Positions 54,611 through 64,000 of a DNA stretch of 64,000 nt are shown here, one piece after another. The stretch is taken from contig NC_089584.1 in NCBI RefSeq assembly GCF_019320115.1, positions 53,317,633-53,381,632 on the forward strand, in the 5' to 3' direction. Both the position numbers and the translations under genes were made by a program. The notes under the pieces are model-generated. The model did not search any database, had not been told where the DNA came from, and saw only the letters and a program-made list of their open reading frames with translations. Each line of letters starts with the position of its first letter. Position 1 is the first letter of the stretch. This DNA comes from Miscanthus floridulus. Lineage: Eukaryota > Streptophyta > Magnoliopsida > Poales > Poaceae.

Positions 54611-56913
54611 TATGAATTTTATTACGCTACATCATATTTCATCACCGCCAGTTCGTATTACGAACCGTTAGTAAAAATATTTTCACCACCGCTTGGTACC
54701 ACAAACCGGTGGTACAAATGGGCTGACCATTACTATCGGTTGGTAACACAAACCGGCTTTAATGATAGGTTTATCACCGCCGGTTCATGTTACTAGCCGG
54801 CGGCGATAACTGCCCAAATTTTCACCAATGGTTTGTAAAACGAACCGGATGTGACGAGTATCACCGTTGGTTTTTAGCAAACTGGCTGTGAAAGTGGCAG
54901 CAGTAATTACCCGTTATGTAGTAGTGTTAGCAGCTTCATACTACCCCAACTTCTTACCCGCATGGCGGCCAAGCACCTAGCAGCATGGGCAGGTTAGTAA
55001 CTAGCGAGTAGAAGCCAACCTCACCTATATAAACCCAAGGCCTCCGCATATAACATTCATAGAGACAAACCAACCAGCTCAAGTTCACAATAGACAACTT
55101 GAAACACTACCTCTGCCACCACCCCCACCACAACTTGCCATACCCAAGAATAAGCCTAACCCAGAAAACCAGCTTAACCCACATACACCGCTGCCCACCA
55201 TTGGCATGATACTGCTAATAGCTAGAGGCTCTGCAATGGAGTTCTAGACAAAGAAGAAGAAGAAAGATCATCTCAGGCTTGTTAACAACATAGCAGTTCA
55301 AGGTCCAGTACACAGCATAGATTGGTTGAGTTCACCCATTACGTTTTCTCAAAACAAGACCTCCAATTGGAAAGCTACCCCCACGCTGATGGCATGGTGA
55401 TCAAAGCCAATATAGCAGGTTGAGAAATTAACAAGGTTCCCATAGACTCCGAAAGCTCTACATACATCATTTTTGTTAATGCCATCGATCAGATGATATT
55501 AAGCAGAAGTCAGTTGCAACCTTCAGACTCATCACTAATCGGTTTTGGAGGAAAGAAGATCGATGCATTGGGAAAAAGATCTCTACCAGTTTCCTTCGGA
55601 GGCCAAGAAATGCAAGAACAGAATACGTGACCTTCGATGTAGTAGATCTCTACTACCCATATAATGCCATCTTCGGTAGAGGGTTTGCAAACAAGTTCAA
55701 TGTAGCCATCCATATGGGCTACTTGTGTATGAAAATGCCAGCTTTGCATGGCACCATCACAGTCCACGGCAGTCAGAAAGAGGCAAGAAACATAGAGAGA
55801 GCCATCTACAAGTCACAACGCAACATTAACTCTGTCGAGTTAGCCAAGAGCAACGAACTGGAGCCTCTGGACATGCCAAAGGGGAAAACAGATCTCAAAG
55901 ATCAAGAAGAAACAAAATCAGTCCCATTGGACAATGTAGTGCCAGATAGAAATGTCACTATCGGAGGCAACCTTTTGAAGGAAGAACAAGCAGAGCTTAT
56001 AGAAACCTTAGCAAAAAACAAAGACGTCTTCGCCTGGTCAACCTCTGACTTGAAAGGAGTCAGTAGAGATATCATACAACACTCTCTTGACATCAACCCC
56101 AAAATGAAGCCAAGAAAGCAGCGACAAAGGAAAATGTTAGAAGACAAAATCTTAGCCGTGAAGGCCAAGGTACAGAGACTATTAGATGCAAATGAATCAT
56201 AGAAGTCAAGTACTTAGAGTGGCTGGCAAATGTAGTGCTAGTACCCAAAAAAACAGGAAGATGAGGATATGCATAGATTTCATAGACCTAAACAAGGCTT
56301 GTAAGAAAGATCCATTCCCACTACCAAGGATAGATACCTCCATTGATAAGGTGGCAGGCTGCAAACGTTTTTCACTCCTAGATTGTTTCTCAGGATACCA
56401 CCAGATCTGGCTCAACAAGGAAGACCAGGAAAAAAACAAGTTTCACTACTCCTTTTGGAACATACTGTTACATCAGAATGCCCGAAGGACTAAAGAACAT
56501 GGGATCAACTAGGATCACATTGCAGATCTCAAAGAAACCTTCACCAACCTCAGGGAAGCTGGACTCAAGCTAAACCCAAAAAAGTATGTCTTCAGCCTAA
56601 GCTGAGGCAAAATGCTCGGATATATTATAAGACTCAAAGGCATAAGAGCCAATCCAGAAAAGATGAAGGCCATAATCTCAATGGTAGAACCATCAAGCAA
56701 AAAAGAAGTTCAGAAGCTCACAGGAAGAATAGCAGCACTAAATAGATTCATCTCAAAATCAGTAGAACGAGCATTCCATTCTTCTAAGCTCTGAGAGGTA
56801 GAGACAAAGTGGAATGGGGGCCAGAACAGTCAAAAGCTTTCCAACAGCTCAAAAGCTACATGGCTACCAAACTCCTAGTTACAGTACTAGATCCGGAGGC
56901 ACCACTACTATTG

Positions 56914-57723
56914 TGTCGGTATTTTGTAAACTAGACTAGTAAACTTATACGATTGTCGCGCTGCTTTAGGAAGATGATGGTAGCATCCAATAGACACGAG
57001 GATTTGTACTGGTTCAGGCCAAAGCCCTACGTCTAGTGTCAGAGATGATTGAGTGTGTGTTCTTCGCTTGAATGCTCTGAAGTTCTTACAATGGGGGGGG
57101 TGCAAGAATGGTGGAAGGTCCTATGCTAGGCGAAGGGCTGCCCGAAGAGAATCTCCAGGAGCCCTACTACAATGGTGAATGAATGGAATGATAGAGGATT
57201 TAGAATGTCTAGAGAGGGTGCCCTGGCTGCCCTTATATAGAGTTTGGGGCCAGAGTGCATACAAAGCAGGAGCTTCTCCCGACCGAAGGGTCGATAACCT
57301 GAGGGAGGTCCTAGCTAACTTGGCTTGCAAGCTACGCTATCTTTTGGTGCACGTCTAGTCATGGTTATCGTCATGGTCTTCTGGCCGCATTGCAACAAGG
57401 TGTGGCATGGCGCTACTATGCCAACCATGGCAACACTGCAGCCTCGATGATGATTCATCAGCCGTCCTATGCAACACGGTGTCCGTCGTGCCCTCTGTCA
57501 TCGCTCCTGGTCCCCAGGGGCACTGTACCCAAAGTAGGTAACCACCCTAGGTCATCGTTCACTTGGTGGCTTTACGGGACTGAGAGCCATGACCCCGATC
57601 TCAGGGTTGGGGCACTTTATCGGTCTGGATGGCCTCTTCGTTGAGTCCCTTATCATGGATCCCATCCCATAGTGGATGGGATCGTACAAGCATGTAGTTG
57701 GTCTGTATTTGGATGGTGGGTGT
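56914..57723 (-). mobile_element. LTR fragment of a Gypsy element on the minus strand
   Basis: The plus-strand left edge TGTCGGTATTTTGTAAAC at 56,914 is the inverse of an LTR end (ACCGACA). A minus-strand TATATAAGGGCAGCC near 57,234 is a good core promoter. GCGCTGCTTTAGGAAGATGA and CACGAGGATTTGTACTGG belong to the R-U5 style of grass Gypsy LTRs. It is cut at 57,723 by the chromovirus LTR and itself cuts the Tat element. Family unknown. Confidence 0.5.
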
Positions 57724-60700
57724 TGTCACGGAACCAACCAATTTATAAGAGCATAAGTACAATGGCAGCCCACAAGCGGTTGCACTATCATACTTGACCC
57801 CATATAAACCCGGTAGTCCGGTGAGTACCACGATGGTTCTCGCTAAACGATCCACATACAACCAGGATCATACATGATTCAACATACATGTCACATGTTA
57901 CACAAAGTTCACAGATACAGTTCATTCATCAGAGTACGAGATAGAGTTATTACAAACCAAGTTCGATAGATAGTAGCGGAAGCAAATTAAAGTTCAAAAG
58001 TAGCATTTGCCAACATAGTTCAAATACAGTGCCAACATAGGATCACCATCCACAAAAGCATATAAGAGGGATTATTAAAGATGCCTGCCTAAGGCTCACT
58101 CCTCATCCACGGTGGGATAGAAGCAATTCTTGCAATATCCGTGATAGACGGTACCATATGCAACAAGGGAAATAAAACCCTGAGTACGAGAAGGTACTCA
58201 GCTAGACTTACCTATCATAAACCAGAAATAAATTGACTCCAAGGATTATGCAAGGCTTTATAAGTGGAGGTAGCTTGACAACATTTGTGCATAAAAAGTG
58301 ATTAACTCAGTTATACAGTTGTACTTAGGTCATCAAGTTAATTATAGCTATTCATCTCTAGATTAGTAACTATCCTATGCCAAACATGTGATATATCATT
58401 TTAGGAGCATACAATAGTAACCATAACCGGTGTAGTAATTCCATATTTATCCAAACCATCACATTCCATAATACAATTACTATGGTGTTGGGACTAGCCA
58501 AGTTTCTCACTATCCAGGAGAGACGGCGATTCAAATTGATTTCAACCAGCTGGGAATTTATTCCTAACACAAACCTAGGCAGACCCGATCAATGGTCACC
58601 TTAGGTCACCTTTGGTACAACTCAAGTCCACATTTCGCGGGTTCGCCTAGCGCCGCACAATTAGGGATAACCAGCTGCTAGGACGTTCAGGCCTGGCCTG
58701 CCCTTGGGCTCACGTCTGGCACCCCACACTTCCTTACTACCATCCAGAGTGCGCACTCTAATAGAGTGGGGCCCATCTTGAGTTGAGCTACTCGGCTTCG
58801 CGGTTGGAACGAGTTATCCGGCCAGCTAAGTGATAGACATGCGTTCAATCTTGTTAGAAGCTCCAACAATGGTACGGTCCTTAATCGGCACAGACAAAAT
58901 CACATGAGTCAACCTACACATAGACTCCACCTAGCCTCCATTTACGTTACCCCATGGTTCTTTTTCATGATAGCAAATATAGCCAACCGTGCTTCTGTGT
59001 CCTCCTATATCTCACAGGTGACAGGAAATCACTCGACTTCTACCGGTCTAAGCATGACTAAGCATGTATTCGATCCTGGACCTACATAGGGTTAATGGTG
59101 TATATATATGGATAAGGTAGTTCCATGCATCAAGTGTTTCCAATCAACTCTTATAACCTAATGTATCAAACATAAAGGACTCAAGTAGTATTTTGTAAAA
59201 CACTAGAAGACTTAGAATGCTCCGGGGCTTGCCTTTGAGAAAAGAGGTGGGGCGGTGATTTAGGCACTCAGGGAGCTCTTTGGGAGTCTGCTCCTCTTCT
59301 CCTGGAGCTGCGGCTTGAGGAGTCTCCTGCTGATCCCCTTTCTCTTCATTGTTGAATTCCAGTAACGTTATCTCCTCGGCCGATCCTATATGCATGATCA
59401 TGGAATAAGATATTGCGAATGCATGTATGATGACATGTATAATATGATAAAATGTGATGAATGCATCCTCGTAAGTATTTTCAATAGCATGGTGTTAAAG
59501 TAATAACAAGTGCATCCCATTCTACTGAGTAGGTGCATATCTATTCTCTATTACTTAAGCAAACACTTCTGCAATTCATTTATAGAACTACAAAACAACA
59601 ACTACTTCTTTAAGCATAACTGGAGTTATATACATCAAAATTATAAGGTTGTGGACATTTTGGAAATATTATGAAATTTTCTACACCTTTGTTTTAATAT
59701 TCTTAAGGTTATTCAATAGTTATCAAGGTCAAACAATTCAAATAATCAAATCTATCCTGAGAGCAAACAATTAGGACAGCAAACTTGTAACAGCCAAAAC
59801 TCTTAAACCCTAAGGCCTATGACCATGAAAATTTAACACAAGGTATATTAGTAAGTTATCTACAACTTTGTTATTAACAAGTTTTACAGAAAAGGCAATT
59901 ATCAACATGAAATCATCCATACAACTGAAACTATACATGCAGCCATTTATTTGAATTATAAAGCAATAATTTAATTAGTTGTATACAACCACTTGCTTAT
60001 AAGCCTTACTATTAAGACCAACAGTTCATATGCATCCCAAGAACAATAGAAAACATTATGGTCAAGCACAATCTATTTATTTAAATGCCTTTATTTATTT
60101 AATTAGATAATTAGGGGAAATAACAAACATATACCAAATTTGCACAATAAATTCTTATAAAATTACAGTAGCTTCCTAGTGCTTGCAATAGATTATTTTG
60201 AAAATTTCATACTATTTGCACATGGGTAACATCCTATGCAAAAATGACAAACTAGCAAGGTCTATTTTAGTGAAAATAGTTAACCCTATAGAAAAGTATC
60301 AAATAACATATTATATATTTTTCCTAGCTTCATATTAGTGCCATACTACTGTACAAAAATTTGCATAGCAATATGTTACATAGTTTTATCCCTATAATTT
60401 TCCTCATAAAATGCCATTTATTAATAGATAAATAGAAAGATCATATTTCAATCAGGTTTACCGCAAGTTTAATATTTTTCCTAGCTAGAGCATGTCAATA
60501 CAAGACTAGAAAAATTAGAGTCACAATTTTATCACATCCCTAGCTCAAGTTACACATTTTACAAAATTATAAACATTCAAAAAACACTTATCTAGCTATA
60601 TTTTATTCACCAACAAAAATACTAGAAACTGTACATCTCATATTTCTATAAAATACTACACTTCATAAGGAACACAACAAAATTTGGTTCACCAAAAATG

Positions 60701-62497
60701 GACATCTACAACTCAACTTATGATTTTTCAAAGTTCGTACAAAAATCTATGAAAGAATTAACAGAAACCCTAACTAGTAGTCATTGACAGAGGGGACCCA
60801 CGGGTCAGTGGAGTCCACCCGTCAGTGAGACAAAGCAGAGCACGGTGGTCGCCCAACATTATCTCACCGACGGTGAGAACTCCGGTGAAACTAACCACAC
60901 CATCGTGATTTACACACCAACCCGCATCTACTTACATAGGTATTGGAGGTGTGGACGTACATGAGCCACCTCGTCGCCAGCCGTCTCCGACCACAGAAAG
61001 GCCAGGCGAGGAGCGCATGAGCTCGTGGTGATGATGTGACCCTATTGCGACTACCTAGACTAGGCAAGGTGCTCTAATGAGATCTGCCCACGTGCGCGGT
61101 GGCACGACGGTAAGAGCGCGATGGCGCTGACCATCGTGTTCCGCACCGACGAGGCAACCAATCACAATAACGTCATGCTACCGGCTAGAGTACACCCTGA
61201 CCAAGCCCTAATGCAACAAAGGTGAAGGAATGTGTGATGAAGTTGAGTAGCAGCGAGCTCGCTGTGGTGGCGGCCATGGAAGCCAAGCTCTCCCAAGAGG
61301 ACAGAAACGGAGATTTCGCCCTCACCATAGCTCGTCTAGCGCTGCAACCACATCGAGGAGGTAGAGGGGAACACGTTGAAGCTAGCTATGAGATGGAGGT
61401 AGCAATGGCATGGTGGAGCAGGCACTAGGCAATGGCGGAGTGGTGCGGGTGCTCGGCGGCGCTCGGTTCTCCACGGCGAGCGTGAGAGAACCCAGTGGAG
61501 AGGGAGAGAGTGAGCGCGTGAGTGCGAGAGGAGGTGCGTGGGGTCTCAGATATCAAGTGCTAGTGCGCTGTGGCAAGGGCCCGATGCTAGCCAGTGGTGG
61601 CCTATCTCTGCCCACGGTCGGCCATGACATGGCGCGACACGGTGTTCATCAGCGCCCGATGGCGAGCTTGACATCGAGTTTTCAAACAATCAATCTCCAA
61701 AACGGTGGCGAATTAGTGTACAAAGTTAAAACAAGATTTGTAGAGCTATGTACCAGCTACAAATTTGTTTTAGAAGTCAAAGTCTAGTTCTCAATGGTTA
61801 GGGAGTTAGATCATCACAAAGTCAGCTGCGTCAACACTGTCAGTTCAAATGACTTAGCTAAATTTCCTAAGTGCTGAAAATAGTGAAATGTTGATTCTTG
61901 TGAGCCAAATTCAAGTATGTTAGGAGCTGAACTAGCCTATGACCCAAAAATAAAAGTTGTTGCTCTACTCAAATACTACATCTTTGCTTTAGTGTACACA
62001 TCCATGCAAAGGCTCTATGACATAGTTCAACCTATGTCAAACATACCACTTTCAAATGATGACTTACACTACAATTATGACTTAGAGACCAAACTAGCCC
62101 TAGTCATGAATACCAAAGTTGTTCATAGTGAGATTATAAACATGGTTAAGGTATTCCTAAGGTCACACAAGCATATCATACATTGGTTACACATAATACT
62201 TCCTAGGTCAACAAGCATATCATCACTTAGGAGCTTAATTAGATAAAGTGATCTTCATGAACAATGTTCCATTAGTCATCCTAAGTGTAGCTAAGGTGCT
62301 TTAGTGACCAACATGAACCATTTACACTTATTCACACATGATCATAAGCATACACATAAGGAAACATGAAATAACAAGGCATGTTTCACATGTTTCAGTT
62401 GTATGTTTCGTATGTAAAAGCTTATATATGAATGCTTGATGATTATGCTCATGCAATACAAGTCAAATTATGCAAGCCTAACACCTAGGGTGTTACA
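57724..62497 (-). mobile_element. 3' LTR of a chromovirus (Tekay/Del-like), 4.77 kb
   Basis: Minus-strand start TGTAACACCCTAGGTG at 62,497 directly after a polypurine tract; end GGTTCCGTGACA at 57,724. It is the full-length relative of the solo LTR at 17,009-21,594. It contains a GC-rich segment (about 60,780-61,690) between AT-rich halves. The attached pol (62,541 onward) makes this the 3' LTR. A small minus frame at 59,401-59,144 and plus frames at 61,222-61,787 look accidental. Confidence 0.85.
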
Positions 62498-62510
62498 ACC
62501 CCTCCCCCTT
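62498..62510 (-). other. Polypurine tract of the chromovirus
   Basis: AAGGGGGAGGGGT on the minus strand abuts the LTR start and lies 30 bases after the pol stop. It is the plus-strand primer for reverse transcription in this class. Confidence 0.8.
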
Positions 62511-62540
62511 ATAGAAATCTCGCCCTAAGATTTGCAAGAC

Positions 62541-64000
62541 CTACCATTCTTTGACAAAGGCGGGATAAACCTCACATAAGTAATCATCTTGTTCACTGTG
62601 GTTATTCCACACCACCTTGTAGAACTTAATGACCTTACTCCATGTTACTCTTTCCATCTGTTCTAACACTCGGATTGGTTTCTCTTCATAGGTCAAATCC
62701 GATTGGAGCTCAATGTTGGTGGGTGCAATGGCTTCCTCAGGTATGCGAAGACATCTCTTCAACTGAGAAACATGGAAGACATTGAAATTGGCACTCATCT
62801 CTGAGGGAAGTTGTAACTTGTAAACGACATTCCCCTTCCATTCAGTAATCTTGTACGGCCCTACTATCTAGGCGCAAGCTTTCTTTTCACTCCAAATCTC
62901 TATACTCCTTTCATGGGTGACACTTTTAAGTATACATAATCTCCCACTTCAAAAGTCAGTGGTCTTCTTCTTTTATCAGCATAACTCTTTTGTCTTGACT
63001 GAGCTGCTTTCATATGCTGTTGGATAATGCGCACCTGCTCTTCAGCTTCGGTGACAAAGTCAATGCCGAAGTATCTTCTTTCGCCGGGCTCAATCCAATT
63101 CAATGGAGTTCTACATTTTCTACCATACAAGGCTTCAAACGGAGCCATCTTGATGCTTGCTTGATAACTATTGTTGTAGGAGAACTCAGTTAAAGGTAGC
63201 CATTTCTCCCATGAACCCTTGGAAGATATAACACAAGCTCTCAGCAAATCTTCTAAGACTTGGTTCACTCGCTCAGTCTATCCAAAAGTTTGTGGATGGT
63301 ATGCTGAGCTTCTGATTAGTTTAGTCCCCAAAGCTTGGTGCAAGTGTTCCCAGAAATGAGCTATAAACTGTGGTCCTCAATCTGAGATTATAGGCCTGGG
63401 TATTCCATGTAGTCTCACAATATGAGAAACATACAACTCAGCGTACTTCCCAGCTAGATACCTTGTGTTCACTGGTATAAAATGTGCTGACTTGGTGAGA
63501 CGATCTACAATAAGCCATATTGAATCATGATCTTGTTGTGTCATTGGAAGGCCTATGATAAAGTCCATACTTACTTCTTCCCATTTCTAGCCTAGAACAG
63601 GCAATGGCTGAAGTAATCCGATAGATTTCAAATGAACAGCCTTTACTCTACTGCAGTTATCACACCTAGCGGCATAGGCGGCGATCTCTTTCTTCATCTT
63701 GGTCCACCAAAAATGGGTTTTCAAATCTTGATACATTTTTCTACTACCCGGAAGGATAGACAATTTAGACAAATGAACTTCATCTAAAATTTGATTTCTA
63801 AGCTCACGGTCTTTCGGTACCACAAGTCGGTCCTCAAACCATAGCACACCTCTTTCATCTAATCTAAAATGCTTAGGTTCTTGCTCTTGCATCTTCCTCT
63901 TGATGTGAAATATACCTACATCTGTCTTCTATAGTTCTATGATTTTGCCCTCAAGTGAACAACTAATAGTGATATTGTGTAGCACAACAGGATGTAACAA
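62541..64000 (-). pseudogene. pol: Chromovirus integrase with C-terminal chromodomain-like region, cut by the window edge
   Basis: Reading 64,000 to 62,541 on minus. First a zinc finger (DEVHLSK..ILPGS, RCDNCSRVKA), where the second His of the usual IHPG is Leu. The catalytic core follows: Asp in MDFIIGLP, Asp in RPIISD, Glu in TERVNQVLEDLLRA. Then come EFSYNNSYQASIKMAPFEAL, the GPY-like VGPYKITEW and FNVFHVSQLKRCL. The tail YEEKPIRVLEQMER and KFYKVVWNNHSEQD is the chromodomain-like end of Tekay/Del chromoviruses. A few residues (usually ATWE) are missing before DYLCEVYPAF. Stops at about 63,589, 63,374, 63,280 and 62,898 disable it; three fit C-to-T or G-to-A changes. Confidence 0.85.

Larger units (their letters stand above)
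53653..54926 (+). mobile_element. Non-autonomous CACTA transposon in gag, TTA target duplication
   Basis: 1,274 bp. Ends are CACTACTATAGAATAGG and, inverted, CACTACTACATAACGGG; both flanks are TTA (53,650-53,652 and 54,927-54,929), the 3-bp duplication typical of CACTA. Subterminal motifs of the ACCGGCGGTGAT / ATCACCGCCGGTT type recur in both orientations near both ends, the usual transposase-binding layout. No transposase gene. Removal restores gag reading across the site. Confidence 0.95.
52148..56913 (+). pseudogene. gag-pol: Tat-lineage gag, protease and partial RT, split by a CACTA element
   Basis: Gag begins MARKRTTPTRAPLEPTRRGR at 52,148, with a Gln-rich coiled coil (QVLQQLQAQLQSTQQKRDRL). 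The capsid part follows (MSFEAAVASTGGNDTVLAKL, GEALRDYFQRF), then a knuckle CFFHGENKWHITRDC at about 53,440. A CACTA element occupies 53,653-54,926; gag resumes at AASYYPNFLPAW. The protease reads IDSESSTYIIF, where the catalytic Asp is expected, then DLYYPYNAIFGRGFANKFN. RT starts KNKDVFAWSTSDLKGVSRDI and runs through RICIDFIDLNKACKKDPFPL to SLLDCFSGYHQIW. At about 56,510 the sequence jumps to HIADLKETFTNLREAG, so the block with the catalytic YVDD is missing. The copy ends at 56,913 in the RT thumb region, cut by another LTR. Multiple stops, many CAG to TAG. Confidence 0.85.

Overview
The window is a gene-poor, repeat-dense block of plant nuclear DNA, very probably from a grass. The families, the nested insertions and the long LTRs resemble panicoid grasses such as sorghum, sugarcane or maize relatives; that placement is my inference from family resemblance, not a database result. 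I recognise no intact host gene. Nearly everything can be assigned to LTR retrotransposons (Ty3/Gypsy and Ty1/Copia) and DNA transposons (Mutator-like, CACTA, Stowaway, other TIR elements), mostly decayed and partly inserted into each other.

Layout. (1) 1-13,553: a Gypsy element encoding only gag and protease on the + strand, present as part of a tandem pair. Positions 1-2,632 repeat at 9,951-12,582, an offset of 9,950 bases. Its gag contains an exact 1,852-bp tandem duplication. Downstream of the protease are two divergent copies of a spliced gene on the opposite strand. (2) 13,554-14,344: an LTR-like fragment. (3) 14,345-29,460: the pol and long 3' region of a Tat-lineage Gypsy element. It has two RNase H domains, integrase, two tandem-repeat arrays, antisense genes with their own TATA box, and a 3' LTR-like block. 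A 4.6-kb solo LTR of a chromovirus interrupts it. (4) 29,569-33,891: an Athila-like LTR on the - strand and two SIRE-type Copia LTRs. (5) 34,165-40,474: a TIR element split by a 5.1-kb MULE (34,364-39,486, 9-bp target duplication). The MULE carries a decayed mudrA-like transposase and a convergent gene for a GRF zinc-finger/membrane protein. (6) 40,629-43,976: another TIR element and low-copy-looking sequence with one unrecognised exon relic. (7) 43,977-48,957: a Copia element with TCCCC target duplications. Its pol carries an internal duplication with LTR-derived filler. (8) 48,958-51,490: an LTR-like block and a Stowaway MITE. (9) 51,490-56,913: a second Tat-lineage element (LTR, gag, PR, RT) with a CACTA element inside gag. 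(10) 56,914-57,723: an LTR fragment. (11) 57,724-64,000: the 3' LTR (4.77 kb) and pol end of a chromovirus on the - strand, running off the right edge.

How the parts relate. The two chromovirus LTRs (17,009-21,594 and 57,724-62,497) belong to one family. The Gypsy element at the left lacks RT, RNase H and integrase, so it would need a helper. Most premature stops in the retroelements are TAG where the family has CAG, consistent with long silencing by cytosine methylation followed by deamination.

The observations I find most worth following are: the MULE with a convergent GRF/transmembrane gene in the position of mudrB; the antisense, TATA-driven, intron-containing genes inside two different Gypsy elements; and the Copia pol duplication stitched with LTR sequence. 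No evidence here supports a host-encoded new system; these are mobile-element systems.
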